NCBI GenBank assembly: GCA_021822605.1
Contig: JAKAQL010000003.1
Span: 29,609 to 93,608 of the forward strand
Length of the DNA stretch: 64,000 nucleotides
DNA from: Actinomycetes bacterium
GTDB taxonomy: Bacteria; Actinomycetota; Acidimicrobiia; Acidimicrobiales; Acidimicrobiaceae
Direction: 5' to 3'
Part shown: positions 1-8,263 of the stretch, one piece after another
Layout of the letters: every line of letters begins with the position of its first letter
Position numbering within the stretch: the stretch's first letter is position 1
Made by a program: the position numbers and the translations under genes
The notes under the pieces: model-generated
Databases searched by the model: none
Told to the model about the DNA's origin: nothing
What the model saw: the letters and a program-made list of their open reading frames with translations, nothing else

Positions 1-58
1 ATTGCATATGGGTGTCGGTAGGCGGTCTGAGGACGATGAAGGTCGCTATGCTTCGAGT

Positions 59-946
59 ATGAGCACACTTATCCTCACCGTGGTGGTTATCGTCCTTCTA
101 CTGGTGCTCGGGTTGGTGCTTTCTGTTCGCATCGTTAAGCAGTACGAGATGGGTGTGGTCTTCCGTCTCGGTCGGTTGATAGGCACCCGCGCTCCAGGTC
201 TTCATATAATCATACCGATTGTGGATAATCTCCGCCATGTCTCACTGCGGATTGTGACGATGCCGATTCAGTCACAGGGGATTATCACGCGCGACAATGT
301 CAGTGTCGACGTCTCGGCAGTTGCTTACTTCCGGGTGGCCGATGCCGTGAAGTCGGTTGTCGCTATTGAAAATGTCGCCGTTGCGATTGATCAAATTGCC
401 CAAACGACCTTGCGCAAGGTTGTCGGACAGCACTCGTTGGACGAGACTCTTTCAGAGACAGACCGCATCAACCTGGATATTCGCCAGATTCTGGATGTGG
501 CGACAGTGGATTGGGGGGTAGAGGTTACCCTTGTTGAACTGAAGGATATCCAACTTCCCGACAGTATGAAGCGAGCTATGGCGCGCCAGGCTGAGGCGGA
601 ACGCGAGAAGCGAGCCAAAATTATTAACGCGGAAGGGGAATCCATGGCTGCGTCGGCACTCGGCGATGCCTCAGACATTATGATGGCACACCCGCTGGCC
701 CTGCAGTTGCGCAACCTCCAGAGCTTGGTCGATATCGCTGCCGACAAGAACTCGACGGTGATCTTCCCAGCTCCGCTGATGACCACCATCGCAGAGCTTG
801 GCTCGTTCCTGAGCGGAGAGAAGGCGGCTTCACTCCTCCCCTTGGAGAAGCTTACGCCAATCATCGCCACCGCTGATGAGCCGGAGGGCCTCCTACCAAC
901 CGCTCCTGAAAGACAAGCGGCTCCTGAAACACCAGCCGCCACCTAG
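59..946 (+). CDS. SPFH/band-7 (stomatin/slipin-like) membrane protein
   Basis: An N-terminal hydrophobic segment (about residues 3-24) is followed by a band-7/SPFH domain beginning [15 protein letters not shown], with the usual later run [33 protein letters not shown] split over the helical part. Slipins and stomatins form membrane-anchored oligomers and organise membrane microdomains; some pair with an NfeD protein. No NfeD gene follows here, and the region upstream is outside the window. The reading frame stays open to position 2, so the start is uncertain; ATG at 59 is chosen because it directly precedes the membrane segment. The Pro/Ala-rich C-terminal tail looks disordered. The family call is firm; the cellular role is not. 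Confidence 0.85.
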   Translation: MSTLILTVVVIVLLLVLGLVLSVRIVKQYEMGVVFRLGRLIGTRAPGLHIIIPIVDNLRHVSLRIVTMPIQSQGIITRDNVSVDVSAVAYFRVADAVKSVVAIENVAVAIDQIAQTTLRKVVGQHSLDETLSETDRINLDIRQILDVATVDWGVEVTLVELKDIQLPDSMKRAMARQAEAEREKRAKIINAEGESMAASALGDASDIMMAHPLALQLRNLQSLVDIAADKNSTVIFPAPLMTTIAELGSFLSGEKAASLLPLEKLTPIIATADEPEGLLPTAPERQAAPETPAAT

Positions 947-1159
947 TTGCCGATATGTTGGCACGCACCTGTGTTCTTGAGTCTGCTGACACGAGCGTCG
1001 GCCGTCAGTGTGGCAGATGCTGTCTCACGTTACCTCATCATGTTCTCCCATGGTGAGGTCAGCCTGCTACTGGAAGCAAATGGGAAGGCCCACTGACGCG
1101 GCTCCCAGAACACGTTCCCGGCTGGTGTCATTGTAGGCGACCCTTGGCGCGACACCTCT

Positions 1160-1207
1160 ACTTTCGCCAGACACCAACTGCGTCGCCAGACACCAACTAC
1201 CGAAAGT
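1160..1207. repeat. Short tandem repeat inside an inverted repeat
   Basis: The 16-mer TCGCCAGACACCAACT occurs at 1164-1179 and again at 1183-1198 (19-bp period). The pair is bracketed by ACTTTCG (1160-1166) and its reverse complement CGAAAGT (1201-1207). It lies between the convergent ends of the band-7 gene and the acyl-CoA synthetase gene, so it could shape a terminator or be a small mobile remnant. No function can be assigned. Confidence 0.5.
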
Positions 1208-1215
1208 GGGTAGCG

Positions 1216-3180
1216 CTAGCGAAGTTCTGCCTCTAGCTTCGCCAGTACCTCCGGATCCTCGAGCCCGGTGACATCACCACTGGTATGACCGTCGACCACC
1301 AACTCCTTCAGCAGACGACGGACTATTTTGCCGGATCTAGTGCGGGGCATTGTCGAGAGAAGGTAGACATTTTGTGGACGCGCGATTGCCCCAATCTCGT
1401 CAGTAATTTTTTGCTTCAGCATGTCCTCAGTGATCTCGCTTGCATTCGCTGACAGCGAAACGAAGGCTACCGGTACCTGTCCCTTTGTCTCATCATCTAC
1501 CCCGACCACGGCAGCTTCGGCAACACCAGGCACACTGAGGAGTGCGCTTTCCATCTCCATAGTCGACAGACGGTGGCCAGCGACGTTGATCACTCCGTCG
1601 ACCCTTCCCACCACCCAGATGTGTCCATCGCCATCGATGAGGGCCGCGTCAGCGGTGTCATAGCGGTTAGGGCCAAAGCGAGTGAAGTACTGTGCCCGGT
1701 AGCGCTCGGGGTCGTTCCAGATAGTGCGGAACATTGTCGGGAATGGCTGGGTCAACAAGAGGTATCCAACTTTGCCAGGACCGACTGGTTCGCCGGACTC
1801 GTCGACAATCTCAAACGCGTGGCCAGGGAGGGCTAGACCACAGGAACCCGGTTTCGAATGGGTGATTCCCACGCCAGAGGAGGTCCAGGCGCTGCCGGTC
1901 TCGGACTGGCCGTAGGTGTTGTTGATCTCGATGTTAGAGGCCCCAACGTTGTCGTGAACCCAGTTCCATGTCTTGGCGTCGAGAGGCTCCCCAACCAACC
2001 CGATCAGTTTTAGGCTAGACAGATCATGCGCCTTCGCGAGCGACTCGCCATTGCGAGCGAGCATTCGCAAGAATGTCGGTGCGGTGAAGATTTTGGTGAT
2101 GTGAAGTTTTTCGATCAACTCATAGGCTCGATCGGGCGTTGGGTAGTCGAGAGCTCCTTCATAGGCGACCATCGTGGCTCCGTGGGCAAGGCCTCCGACG
2201 AGCTCAAAGATCGGAAAGGTGAGCCAACCGGTATCCGCGGTGCACCAGTAGATATCCTCGGGTCCAAGATCGAGCGACCAGAGAACATCATGGTAGGTCC
2301 CCACCAGAAAACCTGTCCCTGTGTGGACGAGACCCTTGGGTTTGGCTGTCGTGCCACTGGTGTAGATGATAAAGGCCGGCTCGTTGGCCTCAATTGCGAC
2401 CGGATCTGCGCGCGTTGATGTCGCAGCGAGGAGTTCATCGAAGTAGTGATCCCTGCCGGGTCGCATCGCCACCGCCGCACCCGTTCGGCGCACCACGACG
2501 ACATGTTCAATGCTTTCGAGTCGATCCAGTACGCTATCGAGGGTTGCCTTGAGCGGCACCGGTCGGCCGCGACGTAGCGATTCATCGGCGGTAATGACAA
2601 CTTTTGCCGAAGTATCGACGATACGGTCAGCGAGCGCATTGGCAGAGAAGCCAGAGAAGATGATGTTATAGATGGCACCGATTCGAAAACACGCGTGGAC
2701 AGCAGCAAAGGTCTCGAGTAGATTCGGTAGGTAGATCGCGACCCGATCACCCTTGGCCACACCGAGGTCCGCAAGGGCCTGTGCGAAGCGTGCGGTGGTA
2801 TCGAGGAGCTCCTCGTAGGTCCAGGAGCGCTCCGCCCCGTCCTCGCCGACCCAGTAGAGCGCGATTTTTGTCGGATGTGCCCGAGCATGACGGTCGATGC
2901 AATTGACGCTGACATTCATGGTAGCGCCATCAAAAAAGCGATATCCGGTCGCGAAATCACCACCAAGAGGCACGGCCGAAGGCCAGCCCCCCATCCATTC
3001 AAAGCTATCCGCCACTCCCTGCCAATAATCACCGAGGTTCTGCAGTGATCGGCGATAGAGGGCCCAAAACTCCGCTTCGGTCTGAACTGGGAGACGCGAT
3101 GACGGCGGCAGGGAGGGTGGAACCAGGTTGCTATCACGCACCATCGGTGGTAGATCGGGCAGGTTGTCGTTCGCAGTCAT
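1216..3180 (-). CDS. Acs-like AMP-forming acyl-CoA synthetase
   Basis: 654 aa with the acetyl-CoA-synthetase N-terminal domain (FWALYRRSLQNLGDYW, about 38-53) and a full ANL core. The ATP loop YTSGTTAKPKG is at 273-283, the A5 motif NTYGQSETG at 421-429, the hinge region RYDTADAALIDGDG near 507-519, and the catalytic lysine in PRTRSGK is K618. Such enzymes activate a short carboxylate with ATP and join it to CoA. Characterised acetate enzymes carry WWQTETG at A5; here the pocket Trp position is Gly, so the substrate may be larger than acetate. The ATG is preceded by AAAGGGGGAGCG, a good ribosome site. Monocistronic on the minus strand. Family certain, substrate not. Confidence 0.85.
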   Translation of the reverse strand: MTANDNLPDLPPMVRDSNLVPPSLPPSSRLPVQTEAEFWALYRRSLQNLGDYWQGVADSFEWMGGWPSAVPLGGDFATGYRFFDGATMNVSVNCIDRHARAHPTKIALYWVGEDGAERSWTYEELLDTTARFAQALADLGVAKGDRVAIYLPNLLETFAAVHACFRIGAIYNIIFSGFSANALADRIVDTSAKVVITADESLRRGRPVPLKATLDSVLDRLESIEHVVVVRRTGAAVAMRPGRDHYFDELLAATSTRADPVAIEANEPAFIIYTSGTTAKPKGLVHTGTGFLVGTYHDVLWSLDLGPEDIYWCTADTGWLTFPIFELVGGLAHGATMVAYEGALDYPTPDRAYELIEKLHITKIFTAPTFLRMLARNGESLAKAHDLSSLKLIGLVGEPLDAKTWNWVHDNVGASNIEINNTYGQSETGSAWTSSGVGITHSKPGSCGLALPGHAFEIVDESGEPVGPGKVGYLLLTQPFPTMFRTIWNDPERYRAQYFTRFGPNRYDTADAALIDGDGHIWVVGRVDGVINVAGHRLSTMEMESALLSVPGVAEAAVVGVDDETKGQVPVAFVSLSANASEITEDMLKQKITDEIGAIARPQNVYLLSTMPRTRSGKIVRRLLKELVVDGHTSGDVTGLEDPEVLAKLEAELR

Positions 3181-3218
3181 CGCTCCCCCTTTTTATGCGG
3201 CCATTGGCTAGCAAGCCC

Positions 3219-3247
3219 AATTTACCGCTAATCTCGGAAAGGAACAA
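3219..3247 (-). promoter_or_regulatory. Candidate promoter of the acyl-CoA synthetase gene
   Basis: Read on the minus strand, TTGTTC (3247-3242) and TAAATT (3224-3219) are separated by 17 bp and lie about 40 bp before the ATG at 3180. The match to a primary-sigma promoter is moderate and rests on sequence alone. Confidence 0.35.
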
Positions 3248-3309
3248 CTCGGCACTCTTGCGCGGATCGAACGCGAAAAAGGGTTGACAGATGGCCCCTG
3301 TTGAAGTGT

Positions 3310-3639
3310 CTAGGCTGACTCCTCCTCATCATCATCCTCGGTGATGACTTCATTGCCTCGGTCGATCCAAGCGATGGTACCCCCAGCTACCGACACTGAC
3401 TCATAGCCAGCGCCTCGGAGCGCTTCCGCAGCTCTCAAACTTCGACCGCCCGAAGCACAGATGATGTAGTGGCGGGAGGTTGGAATCAAGTCGAGGTTGT
3501 CCGCCAACGAGGAGAGTGGAACGTTGACCGCTCCTGGCACGTGGCCAGCCACATACTCCCATTCTTCGCGTACATCGATGATCTCAATATCATCACTGTG
3601 GATAGCTTCGAATTCGTGGATCTTAATCTCTAGGTCCAA
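3310..3639 (-). CDS. Single-domain rhodanese-like sulfurtransferase
   Basis: 109 aa, a single rhodanese domain. The active-site loop is CASGGRS, with the catalytic Cys expected to carry persulfide sulfur; the domain closes with the usual GGTIAWI stretch. The C-terminus is a very acidic tail (EDDDEEESA). The start is TTG at 3639, chosen because AAGGAGG lies seven bases before it; no ATG fits. Single-domain rhodaneses handle sulfane sulfur or deliver it to partners; the partner is unknown here. The upstream region contains unusual symmetric elements (listed separately) that could be sites for a persulfide- or metal-sensing repressor. Confidence 0.85.
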   Translation of the reverse strand: MDLEIKIHEFEAIHSDDIEIIDVREEWEYVAGHVPGAVNVPLSSLADNLDLIPTSRHYIICASGGRSLRAAEALRGAGYESVSVAGGTIAWIDRGNEVITEDDDEEESA

Positions 3640-3662
3640 TGGACTCCTCCTTCGTGTGCTGT

Positions 3663-3721
3663 ATACCTATTGGGGTATCTCTATTCTAATGACCTGACGA
3701 ACTCGCTGGATGACCAGCGAG
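3663..3721 (-). promoter_or_regulatory. Possible operator/promoter region of the rhodanese gene
   Basis: Two symmetric elements sit upstream of the TTG start. ATACC-N6-GGTAT at 3663-3678 resembles the ATACCCC/GGGGTAT half-sites bound by CsoR/CstR-family repressors, which in other bacteria control rhodanese genes. A perfect palindrome CTCGCTGG-ATGA-CCAGCGAG lies at 3702-3721. Between them, TAGAAT on the minus strand (3688-3683) could be a -10 box. The symmetry is seen; the regulator is inference. Confidence 0.3.
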
Positions 3722-4151
3722 CAAATGGGTGCACCTTGGAACGATGAAGTGAATCGGTAAAAAAGCAGTTCAGAGTAGGTTCTCTGACGATTACGCCTCG
3801 TCGATGTCTCCGACATTTCGAGATAGAAGAACTGCCATATCTGATATCGAGAAGTTGGTAGGTTTGGCATCTGATTGCCATCGATCCATCGATTGAGATC
3901 TGCGATCCACTGCTGACGACTGGACAGAGTTGGGTATGACCCCTGGTTTCACTCTGATCGAGATACCCTCGGTTGACAGGTGGCCCGAGTCGCTGAGGTT
4001 GGACCGGAGGAGGTGATTCACAGGAGCGGGCGCTACGCAGAGTGTGCGCTCAAGAGGCGCCGCCATGGGTGCCTCGAGTACCAAACGGTTCAGTACGTCG
4101 TTGGGAGATTTGACCCAGCTCTGAGGATGGCAAAGCGAGCCGCTGGTGGGG
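3722..4151. other. Intergenic stretch without a supported gene
   Basis: About 430 bp between the sigma/anti-sigma fusion gene and the rhodanese upstream region. Minus-strand frames are open for up to 97 codons, but the peptides have no recognisable domain, start on TTG without a convincing ribosome site and show atypical composition. I see no RNA gene or repeat here. Confidence 0.5.
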
Positions 4152-4952
4152 TTACATGATTCGTTTTGGTTCCCCTTGGGCTAACTTCGTTGTGATGCGC
4201 TTGGCCAGATCAGGCGGCACAACGGTATTCGGATCGCGCAGGGATCCTAACGACTTGGTGACACCGACAAGAGAGGTGTAGAGACTGGGGCAGGTAGCAC
4301 AGGTTGCGAGGTGTGCCTCCAAGAGAGCGGCCTGATCCGAGGGAAGTTCACCGTCAATGTAATCGGAGACCCGGTACCGTGCATCAGCACAGCTCATTAC
4401 GACGTTACGATTTGCCACTTTTCGCTCTGCTCCTCTTGCTAGGCTCGTCACCAGCATCATGCGACCGCGACGAAGACGCTGTTTGACTGCGGAAAGGGTG
4501 ACCTCCAGCATGGATGCTATTTCAGGCATAGACCAGCCCTCGGCGTCATGGAGTATCACGACCTCCCGGTACTTGACCGGGAGGTGAAAGAGTGCCTCCT
4601 GTAGCTCACCTCTCAGCTCTATCCGCTCCATAATGAGCTCGGCATCAACCTGATAGTGTTCGTCGCTCCACACGGCCTCTACTTCTTCGACCAAGTCTTC
4701 ACGACCATAGTGACGGCTGCGGTCAATGGCGATGTTCCTCAAGATCTGGTGTAACCAGCTACGCAGTTGCGCTTCCTTTCGGAATTGAGTTTGACGTTCG
4801 AGAGCGCGCACCAGGGTCTCACCCACCAAATCCTCGGCCTCCGAAGCCCGACCTACGAGCGAGTAGGCATAGCGATAGAGACCTGGAATCTCACCTGAGA
4901 GGAGGCCCCCAAAGCTTGGCTCGGGAACCTCCTGATCGCTGTGTTTAGCCAT
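4152..4952 (-). CDS. ECF sigma factor fused to a zinc-finger anti-sigma domain
   Basis: 266 aa from the chosen ATG. Residues about 20-85 are sigma region 2 (LYRYAYSLVGRASEAEDLVG; LRSWLHQILRNIAIDRSR) and about 115-165 region 4 with a helix-turn-helix (SMPEIASMLEVTLSAVKQRL). In the same frame, residues about 186-260 form an anti-sigma zinc-finger-like domain: C188, then H214-x3-C218-x2-C221 (HLATCATC), the ZAS zinc motif. No membrane segment follows. Anti-sigma factors normally are separate proteins that release the sigma factor on a signal; here both are one chain, implying intramolecular control, possibly redox or metal dependent. ATG 4952 has AAGGTGG ahead of it; an in-frame GTG lies nine bases upstream. 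The DUF2892 gene is 67 bp upstream on the same strand. Confidence 0.85.
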   Translation of the reverse strand: MAKHSDQEVPEPSFGGLLSGEIPGLYRYAYSLVGRASEAEDLVGETLVRALERQTQFRKEAQLRSWLHQILRNIAIDRSRHYGREDLVEEVEAVWSDEHYQVDAELIMERIELRGELQEALFHLPVKYREVVILHDAEGWSMPEIASMLEVTLSAVKQRLRRGRMMLVTSLARGAERKVANRNVVMSCADARYRVSDYIDGELPSDQAALLEAHLATCATCPSLYTSLVGVTKSLGSLRDPNTVVPPDLAKRITTKLAQGEPKRIM

Positions 4953-5019
4953 GGAGCCCACCTTATGGGCTATGATCGCGATGGCATGCGCCCGACCAAG
5001 TCGCCACCTGACGAATTAA

Positions 5020-5244
5020 CTACCGACTGGCGTGGCTCTTGTTGGCATGACCGAGTGTGTTGATCTTGGCCATGCTATAGAGTGGGCAATAGGCAGACGA
5101 GCCGGTCACTACCATCACAGCTGCCACGATGAAGAGGATGATTCCCCATGCGCTACTGGCGCCAACGACGAAGGCAAGGACGATAGCTACGGCTGCGATT
5201 ACGATTCGAATGACACGATCTGCGGTTCCAACTGTCTTTTTCAT
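5020..5244 (-). CDS. DUF2892 (YgaP membrane-domain-like) small membrane protein
   Basis: 74 aa with two hydrophobic helices (about 10-27 and 32-47) and the family hallmark GSSAYCPLYSMAKINT, containing the CPLY motif. In YgaP this membrane part is joined to a rhodanese domain; here it stands alone, and a separate rhodanese gene lies about 1.4 kb downstream on the same strand, with the sigma/anti-sigma fusion between them. That grouping suggests, but does not prove, a sulfur- or redox-related role. The ribosome site AAGGGAG is eight bases before the ATG. Confidence 0.8.
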   Translation of the reverse strand: MKKTVGTADRVIRIVIAAVAIVLAFVVGASSAWGIILFIVAAVMVVTGSSAYCPLYSMAKINTLGHANKSHASR

Positions 5245-5488
5245 TTTGTTCTCCCTTATGAACTTCTTGATCTATAGACGGACACCCTCCCCAAAAGGAT
5301 ACAAATACAGGTAGCGGGCTGTGTGGAGGGAATCGGAGCATCCTGATGACCCAGGCATTTCGATCCTCGATACCGATCTGACGAAGGGACTCACGCCGCG
5401 TTGCGCAAGTGTGGGCACCCCTCCCAAAGCGGCTGTCGTTCTTCGGATACACCGAGAGTCCTCCTAGCGCTGTTAGCGGTTTGGCGAT

Positions 5489-6130
5489 CTAGTGGCGGGA
5501 GGAGGAGTGATCATAGCGGCGGGAGGAGTTCTCGACGAGCCAGCTCGTCAGAGGGTATCGATCGATCACCCTGGTGATCTTTGTCAAAATCCAGACGCCG
5601 AATGGAGACAACACCCAGACGAGAAGACCGCCAAAGACTAATCCGGCTACGACATCACCAGGATAATGCATCCCAACATAGACCCTACCAAAGGCCAAAA
5701 ATGCTCCAACGATAACCGCCAATACGGTCATGATCCGATCGTGGCTTAACCAGAGCCCGACGATAACGGCGCCAGCAATCGTCGCATGGCCGCTTGGGAA
5801 GCTGAAACCCGACGTGCGAGTGAGGAGCACTTCGACATGGGCGAGCGTAAGGTAAGGGCGCCGCTCGGCAATCAGCGGTTTCAAAACGTAGTGCGATACT
5901 CCCTCGGCGATGACAGTTCCAACGGCGGCCCAGAGCACCTTCGCAACGCGTCGTTCTGGGCTGGGTTGTGAACGTGCCCGCCACCAGGCGATAAGCAAGA
6001 GGAGCGCGAGCAGACCAATACCAATGAGGTGTGAGTAGCCCGCCATGAATCCATGTGCCCACGGGGTCGAGATCGCGAAGTGATTCACATCGAGGTAGAG
6101 CCGACGATTCAACTTCACGATTTCGGGCAC
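5489..6130 (-). CDS. PAP2-superfamily membrane phosphatase
   Basis: 213 aa, about five membrane segments. All three PAP2 signature motifs are present: K84...R91P92 (KPLIAERRP), PSGH at 112-115 and R149-x5-H155-x3-D159 (RVYVGMHYPGD). The family removes a terminal phosphate from lipid phosphates such as undecaprenyl diphosphate; BcrC-type recycling of the peptidoglycan carrier is possible, but other phospholipid substrates fit equally. The start is GTG at 6130, with GGGGAGG upstream. The C-terminus is rich in Ser, Arg and His. Confidence 0.85.
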   Translation of the reverse strand: MPEIVKLNRRLYLDVNHFAISTPWAHGFMAGYSHLIGIGLLALLLLIAWWRARSQPSPERRVAKVLWAAVGTVIAEGVSHYVLKPLIAERRPYLTLAHVEVLLTRTSGFSFPSGHATIAGAVIVGLWLSHDRIMTVLAVIVGAFLAFGRVYVGMHYPGDVVAGLVFGGLLVWVLSPFGVWILTKITRVIDRYPLTSWLVENSSRRYDHSSSRH

Positions 6131-6305
6131 TGCGCCTCCCCGCCTCAGGTCGAAGTCTATGCGATGACAGAAGTTTAGAGAGTGGCAACCAAACGTTTAC
6201 CCCATCTGGGTTCGATAACGACGAAGGCGTAGTACATGGTGAGTACTCCTCGCCGCGCTGGGTTCGGAGACACGGTCAGCAATCAGTTGCTCGCTGGGTG
6301 GAAGC

Positions 6306-7097
6306 TCAGGGAGCCGTAAGCCCCCTGGCAACCTGCTTGGCCGTTCTCCACGAGTCGAAATCAGTCGCAACGATCCGCTCTCCGTTGATGCCATGTGAGG
6401 CATCAGAGGCGAGAAAGACAATAGGCGGGCCCATAATCTCGGGAGGAAGAGCCGCAGCGCGCAGCTCTTCTGGCGAGTCCTCTGGGATCATGCCAGTCAT
6501 GGTGATCCCTCCTGGCAGGAGCGTATTGACTGTCACCCCCGTACCATCAAGGTCCTTGGCCATGATGTCAGCGAGTGCTTCAGATGCCGCGCGGGATGGG
6601 CCATAGGGCACGAAGCCTTGGCGTACCATAGTCTCGTGGTTGATTGAGATCATGATGATCTTCCCGGAACCGCGAGCCACCATTCTCGGGGTGACCGCGC
6701 GGGCGACGAGATAATAGCCGGTGAGGTTAGTGGCGATCACCGCACGAAAACCCTCAACCGGCACCTTCCAGAATGGAAGGGGCTCTTCGAAGAAGCGGGG
6801 ATTGACGGTCCGCATTCCGATGCCGGCATTGTTGACCAGTACGTCGAGTTCACCGAAGTGTTCATAGACTCTGGTTACGCCACGCTCGACCTCGTCGGCG
6901 TCGCGGACATCCATCTCGATGGGCAAGACATCGAAGCCTGAGGAGGCAAAATGCCGGACGGTGGTGGTCAGCCTAGTGCCGCCACGGGCGCAGAGAGCTA
7001 CACGCGCGCCCTGTTCAAGTAGAGCCTTGGCCATCGCAGCCCCGATGCCACTGGACCCGCCAGTGATCATAGCCGTTCGCCCTTGCAGCGTCCCCAT
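6306..7097 (-). CDS. Short-chain dehydrogenase/reductase with altered active site (YxxxR)
   Basis: 263 aa classical SDR fold: cofactor loop TGGSSGIG at 12-19, NNAG at 89-92, structural N124, catalytic S151 and Y165. The normally invariant Lys of YxxxK is Arg (YGPSR, R169), visible in the DNA as codon cgc. The Lys lowers the Tyr pKa and binds the nicotinamide ribose, so activity may be reduced, altered or lost. An insert around 97-117 (NPRFFEEPLPFWKVPVEG) precedes the helix carrying N124. Substrate unknown. No tight operon partner; the GNAT gene lies 84 bp upstream on the same strand. Confidence 0.85.
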   Translation of the reverse strand: MGTLQGRTAMITGGSSGIGAAMAKALLEQGARVALCARGGTRLTTTVRHFASSGFDVLPIEMDVRDADEVERGVTRVYEHFGELDVLVNNAGIGMRTVNPRFFEEPLPFWKVPVEGFRAVIATNLTGYYLVARAVTPRMVARGSGKIIMISINHETMVRQGFVPYGPSRAASEALADIMAKDLDGTGVTVNTLLPGGITMTGMIPEDSPEELRAAALPPEIMGPPIVFLASDASHGINGERIVATDFDSWRTAKQVARGLTAP

Positions 7098-7181
7098 GAC
7101 CTTGATCTTAGTGCAGTGGTTGAGGGTGCTGGCGAGATTGAGGGCTGAACTACACGCCGTTGGGCGGCCCCAGTGAGAGAT

Positions 7182-8093
7182 TCAATGACCCGGGCCCTGC
7201 ACGTTCGCTCGGAGGCGCGCATGTAGCTGCACCTCACCCGCCTGGGAGAGTCCGACGATGCGCCAGCCACGGTCGACGAATCCGCTCGCTTCGGCCACCC
7301 GTGCAGACGCGAGGTTGGTGGGCGCGTGCAGGTAGGTTGGAAGCATCCCCGATGCAAGTACACACTCAGCAGCCTGGGCGACCAATGCTTTGGCTAGTCC
7401 GCGGCCCCGAGCCTCTGGTTGGGTTACGACAGCGAGTTCTCTGACAAAATCGTCGTGATGTTTGAGCCCAACTCCCGCCGCGACGTGGCCGCCAGCGTCG
7501 TAGGCCACCAGTACCCTCCCTCCAAATGGATGGAGCCACTCTGGTAGATCACCACTCTCCGCTGGTACCCAGACACCGGGTCTGCCGAGGTTTGGAGCGG
7601 CGAAGGTAAAACGAAAGTAAGCCATGAAGCAGAGTCCATGTTCGATGCCAAGAGCATCCTCAAGGTGACTCACCAACTGTGACGAACTCGATTGGCCATC
7701 GCCATCGGATTCCGGGTAGAAGGACGTGGACTTGGTAGACGCTCTTCGCTCAGGATCCTCATCATTGATGAGCTGACCCCTGGGATGTACAGGCGCTATG
7801 ACCTCCACCGTATCAAGTCGTCTTGGACCACCGGCCAAGACGGTAGTGTCGAGGGCAAGTTGAAGGCTGGGGTCGATGGAGATGAGGGTGCCGAAGGGGG
7901 AGATCATGCCGATCAGAGCCCTAGTGGTCCCATCCCAACCCGGTTGACGTCGACGAGGTGTTGGCAGAACTTGGAGTCGGCCAGAGGGTGGCCACATGCC
8001 TAGGAGGTTGGCGAGGTGGCTAGTGAGCAGACCCCAGTTGTTACCCTCCGAGTCGCCTGATTGTATGGGAAGGTCCTTGGGCACTCTCTTCAT
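7182..8093 (-). CDS. GNAT-family N-acetyltransferase
   Basis: 303 aa. The C-terminal part (about 195-300) is a GNAT domain of FR47-like type, with the acetyl-CoA loop QPEARGRGLA at 225-234 and a following NLASARVAEASGF motif. The N-terminal ~180 residues are not recognised and include a Ser/Asp-rich linker (about 118-138). Members acetylate amines on small molecules or proteins; the substrate cannot be told. The two-part layout recalls mycothiol synthase, but no second GNAT domain is visible, so that name is not used. Confidence 0.7.
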   Translation of the reverse strand: MKRVPKDLPIQSGDSEGNNWGLLTSHLANLLGMWPPSGRLQVLPTPRRRQPGWDGTTRALIGMISPFGTLISIDPSLQLALDTTVLAGGPRRLDTVEVIAPVHPRGQLINDEDPERRASTKSTSFYPESDGDGQSSSSQLVSHLEDALGIEHGLCFMAYFRFTFAAPNLGRPGVWVPAESGDLPEWLHPFGGRVLVAYDAGGHVAAGVGLKHHDDFVRELAVVTQPEARGRGLAKALVAQAAECVLASGMLPTYLHAPTNLASARVAEASGFVDRGWRIVGLSQAGEVQLHARLRANVQGPGH

Positions 8094-8263
8094 CCTAGAG
8101 GTTGACCTCCGAGGGGAGTTCCTGATCGGTTGTGGATGCTTTGTTCAGCGGTAGGTGTCTGTTGTCGTCTCATGCGATGTTCGAATCGGTCGACTACAGT
8201 GGATAACTGGATCTAGGGGGCCAACGCCCCGTAGTAATCGTCGAGTCGGAACAGGGAGTGTGA

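Noticed and set aside
2115..2915. 266-codon minus-strand frame inside the acyl-CoA synthetase gene
   Set aside because: Same strand but wrong phase of a conserved ANL enzyme; Ser/Arg-rich shadow typical of GC-rich genes.
3791..4084. 97-codon minus-strand frame downstream of the sigma/anti-sigma fusion
   Set aside because: TTG start without ribosome site, no recognisable domain, and it sits in a region where several short frames overlap.
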